DNA of 6,787 nucleotides from Gp7-AA10 sp035516895 (lineage in GTDB: Bacteria > Acidobacteriota > Thermoanaerobaculia > Gp7-AA8). The stretch lies in assembly GCA_035516895.1 (NCBI GenBank), contig DATIZY010000185.1, positions 1-6,787 of the forward strand. Direction: 5' to 3'. The notes below the pieces were generated by a model. The model did not search any database. It was not told where the DNA came from and saw only the letters and a list, made by a program, of their open reading frames with translations. This document shows, piece after piece, positions 1-4,823 of the stretch (within the stretch, counting starts at the first letter, position 1; each line of letters starts with the position of its first letter). The translations under genes were made by a program, and so were the position numbers.

Positions 1-100
1 GGGGTCAGAGCTTCAGTTGTGCTTTTACCACTGCGCAGTAGAGCCGGACACGTTCCGAATCTACGACTTGTAGCAAAAGCACAACTGAAGCTCTGACCCC
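1..100. repeat. MITE/REP-like element with perfect 26-bp inverted repeats
   Basis: Bases 1-26 (starting GGGGTCAGAG) are the exact reverse complement of bases 75-100 (ending CTCTGACCCC). The 48-base centre has smaller self-complementary pieces: ACTGCGCAGT at 30-39, CGGA/TCCG around 44-57 and CTAC/GTAG at 61-73. As single-stranded DNA or RNA the unit would fold into one long hairpin with a structured tip. It encodes nothing and has no transposase. A GGGGTCAGA-type end resembles palindromic units linked to Y1 (IS200-like or REP-associated) transposases, but that is recalled family resemblance, not a search result. It begins exactly at base 1, so its outer boundary and any target duplication are out of view. 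It ends three bases before the first gene's ATG. A window edge at a repeat could also reflect an assembly break. Confidence 0.8.
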
Positions 101-103
101 ACG

Positions 104-991
104 ATGATGGACCTGTACGAGCCGCTGCTCGAACGCGACGAACCCGCCATTCGCTCCGCCATCCGCGACTTCCGCCGGACGCGCACCTCCGAAGAGCTGT
201 TCAACGCCATCGCCCATTTCGCCGTGCTCGCGTTCGCACCCTCGCAACACTCGAAGCACGCGATGATCGCCTGCGTCTCGGCGTGGGACGTTCGCGAAGA
301 CGCCGGCGATCGCTGGGACGACCTGCTGACCGAGTGCGCGATTTACGCCGCGGCGAGCCGCCAGCCGTGGAGCGAGCCGCCGATCACCACTCCGCCCGCG
401 CTCGAGCCCGGGCAGCGCGGCGGCATCGGGGAGCTGCGCGAGGCCGTCGCGACCGGCGATCGATTGCGAGGGGAGCGCTGGCTCGCGCACCGCCTGCGCG
501 ACCGCAATCTCTCGCGCGACTTCTTCACCGTCGCCACGGACGACTTCGAAGACCTCGGCCACAAATTGATCGTCGCCGTGAACGCGTGGAGGCTCTCGCA
601 GATGTTTCCAGCGTATCCGACGCTTCGCACCGCGATCTGGGAGATGACGTCGTATCGCGGCGATGCGAGATCGCCCGTCACCGGCGACCTCATCGAGCGG
701 ATGATCGCCAGTCGCGGGGAGATCGAAAGCGCACACGCGCTCTTCGTCCTCGATGCGGCGCTGCAGACGGGGGACGCGGAGATCATGAAACGTGTAGGGC
801 CGGCGTTGGCCGGCCACGACCGGCAGAAGCCGGTCCACACACGATTCGAGACGTACCGCCTGGCGCGCGATTGCGGCGCCTGTCTCAAATCGTTCGCCGT
901 TGCGAAACGGCTCGGCGACGCGCGCATCATCGCCGCAGCGAAGGACAATCTCCAGCATGCTCCGTCACTTGAAGATTTTTCTTTCGCTTAG
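104..991 (+). CDS. Hypothetical helical protein, unrecognised family
   Basis: This 295-residue protein belongs to no family I recognise. It appears soluble and mostly alpha-helical, with no signal peptide or membrane segment. Visible marks are a His/Ala-rich stretch near residues 36-55 (AHFAVLAFAPSQHSKHA), a Pro-rich linker near 86-101, an LGHKLIVAVNAWRL helix near 150-163 and a CGAC (Cys257, Cys260) near the C-terminus. No Shine-Dalgarno lies before ATG 104 or ATG 107, and an in-frame TGA at 86-88 sits inside the palindromic element. The element therefore replaced or abuts the native leader, and the true N-terminus may be lost or lie further in. The 3' end overlaps the dacB start by 35 bases in another frame, which suggests co-transcription and coupling. 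A twin hairpin lies in frame at codons 231-244. Coding is supported by the long open frame and the tidy junction with dacB. Confidence 0.7.
   Translation: MMDLYEPLLERDEPAIRSAIRDFRRTRTSEELFNAIAHFAVLAFAPSQHSKHAMIACVSAWDVREDAGDRWDDLLTECAIYAAASRQPWSEPPITTPPALEPGQRGGIGELREAVATGDRLRGERWLAHRLRDRNLSRDFFTVATDDFEDLGHKLIVAVNAWRLSQMFPAYPTLRTAIWEMTSYRGDARSPVTGDLIERMIASRGEIESAHALFVLDAALQTGDAEIMKRVGPALAGHDRQKPVHTRFETYRLARDCGACLKSFAVAKRLGDARIIAAAKDNLQHAPSLEDFSFA
794..835 (+). repeat. GTAG-headed twin hairpin inside coding sequence (REP-like)
   Basis: GTAG at 794-797 is followed directly by GGCCGGC (798-804), loop GTTG (805-808) and GCCGGCC (809-815). Two bases later a second perfect hairpin follows: GACCGGC (818-824), loop AGAA (825-828), GCCGGTC (829-835). 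Both have seven-base stems and four-base loops. A GTAG tetranucleotide followed by a short GC stem is the layout described for REP elements of REP-associated transposases, such as the GTAG elements of Stenotrophomonas. It is unusual here because it lies inside an open reading frame (codons 231-244) without breaking it. Chance pairing in GC-rich DNA is the main alternative. Confidence 0.4.
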
Positions 992-2129
992 CATTCTCGC
1001 CGCAGGATGCGCGACGCTTCCGAGGGCAATCGATCGCGCGGCGGCCGTTCCGCAGATCCGCGGCGCGATCTGGGGCATCGACGTCGAAGACGATTCCGGC
1101 CGCGTGCTTTACGCGCGCAACGCGCACACGCTGCTCATGCCCGCGTCGAACCGGAAGCTCTTCTCCGCCGCGACCGACATCGAATGCTTCGGCCTCGATC
1201 ATCAATTCGATGACGAGCTGTGGCTCGATCGCGCGAACGTCATCATCCGCGGCACGGGCGATCCGTCGCTCGGCGGCCGGTTCAGCTTCGACCGCGCCGC
1301 GATCTTCCGCACGTTCATCGACGCTCTTCGCGCGCACGGCATCACCGCCGTCGACGATGTGATCGCCGATGTTTCGGCATTCGATCGCGACACCATTCCC
1401 GGCAGCTGGAAATTCGGGAACCTCGGCAGCGACTACGCCGCGCCGGTCGACGCGCTCGCGTTCAACGAGAACACGTGGGGCGACGGCAGCGCGATCGACA
1501 ATCCCGGCCTCTACGCGGCAGACGAATTTCGCGACGAGCTGCGCGCGGCCGGCATCGATGTGCGGGGCACAACATGGGTCAACACCATCCCGCGCCCGTG
1601 GCAGCAGCGAATCGCAATCATCGAATCGCCGTTTCTGTCGCAGCTCGTCGCCACGATGTTGAAAGTCAGTCAGAACCTCTACGCCGAAATGATTTTCAAA
1701 GCGACCGACGGCACCTACGACGGCGCCGAGGCGAAAGAACGCGACTTTCTGACGAACGAGGTGCACATCGACGGAGGCGAATTCCGCTTCGTCGACGGAT
1801 GCGGCCTCGCGCCCGACGATCTCGTCACACCTTCGGCGGTGGTCGCGCTGTTGCGTTGGATGAATTCACCGCAGAGACATGGAGTGTTCTGGGATTTGCT
1901 CGCGACGCCGGGCGAGGAGGGGACGCTGCATCGGAGATTGCTGCCGCTCGCTTCGCGGCTTCGCGGAAAAACGGGGACGATCAACGGCGTGAACGCGCTC
2001 AGCGGCATCGTGACCGGCGCGCATGGCGGCAATCGTTATTTCTCGATCATCGTCAATCATCACATCGCCTCGTCTTCGGCGGTGACGCGGGCAATCGATG
2101 CCGTCGTGAACGCGATTGCCGATTTCTAG
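957..2129 (+). CDS. dacB: D-alanyl-D-alanine carboxypeptidase/endopeptidase (PBP4, peptidase S13), lipoprotein
   Basis: This 390-residue serine peptidase removes the terminal D-Ala from peptidoglycan peptides or cuts D-Ala-linked cross-links in the periplasm. The three penicillin-binding motifs are in order: SNRK (Ser64 nucleophile, Lys67), SQN (238-240, within SQNLYAE) and KTG (338-340, within KTGTING). The S13 signature usually read as DGSGL is DGCGL at 280-284, followed by a TP motif at 291-292. The 174 residues between SxxK and SxN match the inserted domain typical of this family, but the whole protein is shorter than E. coli PBP4. The N-terminus is a lipoprotein signal with lipobox LAAGC (Cys18), so it is probably membrane-anchored. 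ATG 957 is preferred over an upstream ATG at 900 because it starts the signal peptide and has AAGGA at 941-945. It overlaps the preceding gene by 35 bases. Its TAG overlaps the TAG of the convergent small gene. Confidence 0.93.
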   Translation: MLRHLKIFLSLSILAAGCATLPRAIDRAAAVPQIRGAIWGIDVEDDSGRVLYARNAHTLLMPASNRKLFSAATDIECFGLDHQFDDELWLDRANVIIRGTGDPSLGGRFSFDRAAIFRTFIDALRAHGITAVDDVIADVSAFDRDTIPGSWKFGNLGSDYAAPVDALAFNENTWGDGSAIDNPGLYAADEFRDELRAAGIDVRGTTWVNTIPRPWQQRIAIIESPFLSQLVATMLKVSQNLYAEMIFKATDGTYDGAEAKERDFLTNEVHIDGGEFRFVDGCGLAPDDLVTPSAVVALLRWMNSPQRHGVFWDLLATPGEEGTLHRRLLPLASRLRGKTGTINGVNALSGIVTGAHGGNRYFSIIVNHHIASSSAVTRAIDAVVNAIADF

Positions 2130-2326
2130 TCGCCGGTCAGCAGCGACACCTCGCGCGCGATGTCGCGAAACTGTCGCGCCTCGGACGGGTCGCGATTCAG
2201 GCGCCGCTTGATCGCCGCCTCGAACCGCGGATCGAAGAAGGCATCGGGGTCGCCGTCGGGCATCGACAGAAGGATGTGCAACCTCGAAAGATCGGCTGCG
2301 ATTTGCGAGAGAGATCGATCGGGCAA
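2126..2326 (-). CDS. Small hypothetical protein (66 aa, TTG start)
   Basis: The protein is unrecognised, short, charged and soluble-looking, with no membrane segment or cysteine pair. It has an acidic, Pro-rich middle (MPDGDPDAFFDP) followed by a basic helix (FEAAIKRRLNRD) and a second helix ending LLTGD. I choose the TTG at 2326-2324 because a perfect AAGGAGG (2339-2333) lies six bases upstream. The longer reading from ATG 2362 gives 78 residues but would place that AAGGAGG inside the coding sequence and has no comparable site of its own. The gene converges on dacB, their stop codons overlapping in CTAG at 2126-2129. It diverges from the VOC gene across a 77-base AT-richer gap that probably holds both promoters. 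The ideal ribosome-binding site is the main evidence that it is real. Confidence 0.55.
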   Translation of the reverse strand: MPDRSLSQIAADLSRLHILLSMPDGDPDAFFDPRFEAAIKRRLNRDPSEARQFRDIAREVSLLTGD

Positions 2327-2332
2327 AGGGGG

Positions 2333-2339
2333 CCTCCTT
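2333..2339 (-). promoter_or_regulatory. Consensus Shine-Dalgarno for the small minus-strand gene
   Basis: On the minus strand this reads AAGGAGG, fully complementary to the usual 16S rRNA 3' end. The in-frame TTG at 2326-2324 follows after six bases, an ideal spacing. It is the strongest ribosome-binding site in the window and decides the start in favour of TTG over the upstream ATG at 2362. Confidence 0.6.
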
Positions 2340-2389
2340 ACTAGGAGTACCTTTAAAGACATATTTCCCTACCCGAATGGTCAGTGTCC

Positions 2390-2395
2390 TAGAAT
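2390..2395 (+). promoter_or_regulatory. Putative -10 element (TAGAAT) close to the VOC gene start
   Basis: TAGAAT differs from TATAAT at one base and ends eight bases before the ATG at 2404. Transcription would then begin at about the start codon, giving a leaderless or near-leaderless mRNA. This agrees with the absence of any Shine-Dalgarno there. No good -35 is visible at the usual distance, so the call is tentative. Confidence 0.35.
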
Positions 2396-2403
2396 GCGCC
2401 AGC

Positions 2404-2886
2404 ATGCCGGACGAACAGAAAATCACGCCGCATCTATGGTTTGACACGGAAGCGAAGGAGGCCGCGGAGTTCTACGTTTCCGTCTTTTCGCAACGCGGAA
2501 GCGCGAGAATCAAAAGCATCACGACGCTCCGGAACACCCCCTCCGGCGATACCGACTTCGTCGTCTTCGAGCTCCTCGGCCAGGAGTTCATGGCGATCAG
2601 TGCGGGGCCGCTCTTCAAGTTCAACGAAGCGATCTCCTTCGTCGTGCAATGCGACTCGCAGGAGGAGATCGATCACTACTGGGCGAAGCTCGCCGCGGAT
2701 CCCGGCGCGGGCCAGTGCGGCTGGATCAAAGACAAGTACGGGCTGTCGTGGCAGATCACGCCGCGAGTGTTAGGCCGGATGCTTCAGGACAAAGATCCGG
2801 CGAAGGTCGCGCGTGTGACCGGGGCGTTTCTGAAGATGAAGAAGTTCGATCTCGCCGCGCTGCAGCGCGCGTACGATGGTAAGTAA
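2404..2886 (+). CDS. VOC-superfamily protein (PhnB / '3-dmu-9_3-mt' type)
   Basis: This 160-residue protein has the glyoxalase/vicinal-oxygen-chelate fold of PhnB-like proteins. The family signature is clear: an N-terminal KITPHLWFDTEAKEAAEFY, FNEAISFVVQCDSQEEIDHYW in the middle, GQCGWIKDKYGLSWQITP, and a C-terminal MKKFDLAALQRAYDG. Length and domain content match the family. Databases often call these 3-demethylubiquinone-9 3-methyltransferases, but there is no methyltransferase fold; many act in small-molecule binding or resistance, or have no known substrate. I start at ATG 2404 because MPDEQKITP fits the family's usual N-terminus. ATG 2377 would add nine atypical residues. No Shine-Dalgarno precedes either. 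The gene is divergent from the small gene. Its TAA abuts the TAA of the minus-strand surface-protein gene with no base between. Confidence 0.9.
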   Translation: MPDEQKITPHLWFDTEAKEAAEFYVSVFSQRGSARIKSITTLRNTPSGDTDFVVFELLGQEFMAISAGPLFKFNEAISFVVQCDSQEEIDHYWAKLAADPGAGQCGWIKDKYGLSWQITPRVLGRMLQDKDPAKVARVTGAFLKMKKFDLAALQRAYDGK

Positions 2887-2895
2887 TTACTTACC
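2878..2895. terminator. Loopless 18-bp palindrome across two abutting convergent stop codons
   Basis: GGTAAGTAA (2878-2886) is followed at once by its reverse complement TTACTTACC (2887-2895). On each strand the nine bases read Gly-Lys-stop, so the VOC protein and the surface protein end with the same three codons, mirrored. Folded as RNA it gives at most a seven-base stem with AATT as the loop. There is no U-tract on either side, so a role as a bidirectional terminator is only possible, not shown. The palindrome itself is certain. Confidence 0.4.
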
Positions 2896-3729
2896 GAGCT
2901 TCCAGGCGCCGACGGCGGCGAGGACGAGCGCGAGCAGGATCAGGACGCGCGAATCGAGCGTGGGAATGGATCCCGCGAGCGAGACGGCAACTTCGCCTTC
3001 GCTCCCACGGAAGACTCCTCCGCCGCTGTAGAACGCCGCGATCGTGTCGGTGGTCGACGGCAGCATCGTGGTCAGCGTCGCCACTCCGGAGGAGTCCAGA
3101 GTCGCGGTCCCGAGGACGGTGGCTGACGGCACGGGGCCGGCAGTGCTCGCTGCGAGGAACGTCACCGTGCCGGTGGGAGTCGCGGTGCCGCTGTTTGGCG
3201 TCACGGTCGCGGTCAGCGTGACCGGCTGACCGACGGCAGGCGGCGTGGTGCTCACGGCCGTCGTCGTGTCGGTCGTGGTCGGCGCCTGCGCCGTGATGAC
3301 AACGTCGTTTCCATCACCGCCCTGATAGTCGATCGTGAAGTTCTGAGCGCCGCCGCCGAACGGCATCGTCACGGTGCCTCCCTGCGGCGATCCGATGAAC
3401 GTGCCGATCACCGGATCGGTGCCGTCGTTCCGGATGATCGTGAATTGCGTACCGGCCGGAACCGAGGCAGCGCTGCTTTCCTGCAGAATCGCGCCGCTCA
3501 GGTTGACCGTCCCCGTCACGCTGACCTGGCTGAAATCGGTCGTGCTGTTGATCTCTTCGACGTAAAGGGTCGCGTTGTTGAACGCCAGATTCCTCGTGTT
3601 CGACGTTCCGTTCGGAGGCGGTCCCGACGTCAGGCCTCCGACGAACTCTCCGAGAGGACCGTTGATCGTCACATTGCCCACGGTCGCGCCTTTTCCGACC
3701 GCCACGATTCCGTTTCCGTTCGCCGTCAC
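2887..3729 (-). CDS. Surface protein, C-terminal part: beta-strand repeat, Ig-like (Big_5) domain, IPTL-type sorting tail
   Basis: This is the second half of a secreted protein whose first half lies at 4315-3749 in another frame. The frame stays open upstream of the nominal GTG at 3729 and reads NSFLGFFNNTVYPGPVTANG into it, so the GTG is not a true start. Residues about 1-150 are autotransporter-like beta-strand repeats rich in Gly, Thr and Asn, closing with FTIDYQGGDGNDVVIT, a motif common at the end of such domains. Residues about 155-250 look like a bacterial Ig-like Big_5 domain (PTGTVTFL, LGTATLDSSGVATLTT, FYSGG). The last 27 residues are an IPTL motif, a hydrophobic helix and a short basic end (KLGK), matching IPTL-CTERM sorting signals except for DSR where serine-x-Trp-Gly is usual and Lys instead of an Arg cluster. 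Likely role: exported surface or matrix protein. Confidence 0.8.
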   Translation of the reverse strand: MTANGNGIVAVGKGATVGNVTINGPLGEFVGGLTSGPPPNGTSNTRNLAFNNATLYVEEINSTTDFSQVSVTGTVNLSGAILQESSAASVPAGTQFTIIRNDGTDPVIGTFIGSPQGGTVTMPFGGGAQNFTIDYQGGDGNDVVITAQAPTTTDTTTAVSTTPPAVGQPVTLTATVTPNSGTATPTGTVTFLAASTAGPVPSATVLGTATLDSSGVATLTTMLPSTTDTIAAFYSGGGVFRGSEGEVAVSLAGSIPTLDSRVLILLALVLAAVGAWKLGK

Positions 3730-3748
3730 CGGGCCGGGATAGACCGTG

Positions 3749-4315
3749 TTATTGAAAAAGCCGAGGAACGAGTTTTGTCGCCGTGATTGGCGCCGTCGTG
3801 CTGTTGGTGCCGTTGAAGTCGACGAACGAATCTGGAGTGAGCGTGATGCTCCCGCTGCCGCTGACCGGGCCGAGGATCAGAATCTGGGAGCTGCTGGCCC
3901 CGGCGATCGTCAACGCGGCGCCCGCGAGATCGATCGGTCCGAACTGCGTATTTGCCGTCGAAAACTGCCACGTCTGCGAGGTGTTGAGCGTGATCGGCAA
4001 GCTGATTGTCTGCGCCGTGCCGCCGCTGGTCGTGACGCCGCCGGGGCCGAGCGTGATTGCATCTCCGCCGAGCGTGTAGGCACCGCCGGACAGCGTGATC
4101 GAGTTGAAGAGGAACGCCGCCGGGAAATCGTTCGTGGTGGTCTGATTTGCGCCGCTCGCGGGAAACACCAGATCGTCGCCGAGCGTCGGCGCCGTTCCGC
4201 CCCAGTTGCTTGCGGTCGTCCAGTTGCCGTTCGTCGTGCCGGTCCATGTCCGCGTGGCGGCAAACACCGAAGACGAAAGCAGGGCGATCAAGACCCCGCA
4301 CCCAACAGACCGCAT
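3749..4315 (-). CDS. Surface protein, N-terminal part: signal peptide and beta-strand-repeat domain
   Basis: This is the first 188 codons of a secreted repeat protein. Residues 1-19 form a Sec signal peptide with likely cleavage after VFA. The mature part opens TRTWTGTTNGNWTTASNW and continues with GDDLVFP, FNSITLSGGAYTLGGDAITL and repeated short Gly/Ser/Thr-rich strands, as in autotransporter-associated beta-helix proteins. Reading ends early at TAA (3751-3749) after KLVPRLFQ, out of character with the rest. Removing one A from the AAAA run (plus-strand TTTT, 3773-3776) joins it smoothly to the downstream half as ITAT-NSFLGFFNN, giving one protein of about 475 residues. ATG 4315 is preceded by a modest GAGAGA and a plausible promoter. 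As sequenced, the product would be secreted but lack the Ig-like domain and the sorting tail. Confidence 0.8.
   Translation of the reverse strand: MRSVGCGVLIALLSSSVFAATRTWTGTTNGNWTTASNWGGTAPTLGDDLVFPASGANQTTTNDFPAAFLFNSITLSGGAYTLGGDAITLGPGGVTTSGGTAQTISLPITLNTSQTWQFSTANTQFGPIDLAGAALTIAGASSSQILILGPVSGSGSITLTPDSFVDFNGTNSTTAPITATKLVPRLFQ
3773..3776 (-). other. Frameshift site splitting the surface-protein gene
   Basis: The four T bases here (AAAA on the coding strand) carry one base too many for the two halves to be in phase. With three A bases the reading is A-T-N-S-F-L-G-F-F-N-N and runs to the IPTL tail without a stop. With four it reads T-K-L-V-P-R-L-F-Q and stops. A homopolymer sequencing error or recent mutation is most likely. 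Phase variation is possible but the run is short, and the required shift is +1, not the usual -1 programmed type. Confidence 0.75.
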
Positions 4316-4336
4316 CGTTCTCTCGGACGGGCGCGG

Positions 4337-4366
4337 ACTATATGCGGCATCGCACGGCTACGTCGA
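4337..4366 (-). promoter_or_regulatory. Putative promoter of the surface-protein gene
   Basis: On the minus strand TCGACG (4366-4361, four of six matches to TTGACA) is followed after 18 bases by TATAGT (4342-4337, one mismatch to TATAAT). The start codon lies 21 bases after the -10, leaving a leader of about 14 bases. The -35 overlaps the end of the preceding zinc-ribbon gene, so the surface protein may have its own promoter despite lying close downstream. Confidence 0.45.
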
Positions 4367-4765
4367 GTCTTTTCCGATCTTCGCTTCTTCCGGCCGGCCC
4401 ACCCACTCGCCCCATGACAGACAGCGCACGCACGTGAAGACGTAGCTGGCGATGCCGGTGGTCGCGTCCTCGCGCGTGTTCACTTCAACCTCCGACTGGC
4501 AGCGGTAGCAGAGGATCGCATCGCCGCGCTGAAGGTTCTCGACCATGCCTTCGACGGCCTGCGGGTAGTACTCGATCTGCTTCGGCCGCTGCGGAATCGT
4601 GATCGTCTCTTTTCCCCGCGGGCAGGTGAGGAAGATGTGATCGGCGAACGTCGTCTGCACGAACTCGCCCGACATGTTGACGCCGGGATGCTTCGGGCAG
4701 GGAATGGGCTTGTTCGCCCAGAACGCGCGGGCGAGGTCGCGGAGCTGCTCAACTTCGGACGGCAT
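4358..4765 (-). CDS. Zinc-ribbon-like hypothetical protein (135 aa)
   Basis: I do not recognise the family, but metal binding is likely. C86-x2-C89 and C112-x2-C115 form two knuckles 22 residues apart, the pattern of a zinc ribbon. Upstream, C23-x2-H26 with H43 and C48 could make a second site. A basic Pro-rich segment (TIPQRPKQ) and an aromatic YYPQAVEGM lie between them. The N-terminus has a short charged helix (EVEQLRDLARAFW). There is no signal peptide or membrane span, so it should be cytoplasmic, perhaps binding nucleic acid or protein. ATG 4765 has no Shine-Dalgarno, but TAAAAT ends nine bases upstream, which suggests a short or absent leader. It lies 55 bases after the dipeptidase stop and 42 bases before the surface protein start, on the same strand. 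Confidence 0.75.
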   Translation of the reverse strand: MPSEVEQLRDLARAFWANKPIPCPKHPGVNMSGEFVQTTFADHIFLTCPRGKETITIPQRPKQIEYYPQAVEGMVENLQRGDAILCYRCQSEVEVNTREDATTGIASYVFTCVRCLSWGEWVGRPEEAKIGKDST

Positions 4766-4774
4766 CGGCGGTCG

Positions 4775-4780
4775 ATTTTA
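4775..4780 (-). promoter_or_regulatory. Putative -10 element (TAAAAT) close to the zinc-ribbon gene start
   Basis: On the minus strand TAAAAT, one base from TATAAT, ends nine bases before ATG 4765, so the transcript would start within a few bases of the codon. No convincing -35 is present at 16-18 bases, where the dipeptidase-end hairpin begins. The arrangement mirrors that of the VOC gene. Confidence 0.4.
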
Positions 4781-4800
4781 CACGGAGGAGAGCGCCATCC

Positions 4801-4823
4801 TGATCGAGCGTCTCGCTCGATCA
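4801..4823 (-). terminator. Hairpin overlapping the dipeptidase stop codon
   Basis: TGATCGAGCG (4801-4810), loop TCT and CGCTCGATCA (4814-4823) form a perfect ten-base stem. On the minus strand the first three bases of the stem are the TGA stop of the dipeptidase gene. No run of U follows, so it would be a weak or U-less terminator, or an RNA 3'-end stabiliser. A new promoter-like TAAAAT lies just after it, which fits a boundary between transcription units. Confidence 0.5.

Noticed and set aside
5..958. Long minus-strand open frame (317 codons) opposite the first gene
   Set aside because: Arg/Val-rich composition typical of the antisense of GC-rich genes, no family motif, and full overlap with the better plus-strand frame.
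927..1766. Minus-strand open frame of 279 codons within dacB
   Set aside because: It lies opposite a gene with intact catalytic motifs and shows only low-complexity Arg/Ala/Val composition.
1220..2344. Plus-strand frame of 374 codons overlapping dacB
   Set aside because: Almost entirely Arg, Ala and His: a shifted-frame shadow of dacB.
2404..2886. Annotation as ubiquinone biosynthesis methyltransferase
   Set aside because: Only the VOC/PhnB fold signature is present, with no SAM-binding motif; the methyltransferase name is a known misleading label for this family.
3749..3780. Programmed ribosomal frameshift in the surface protein
   Set aside because: The join needs a +1 shift at ACAAAAC, with no classical -1 slippery heptamer and no reason for regulated synthesis; error or mutation is simpler.
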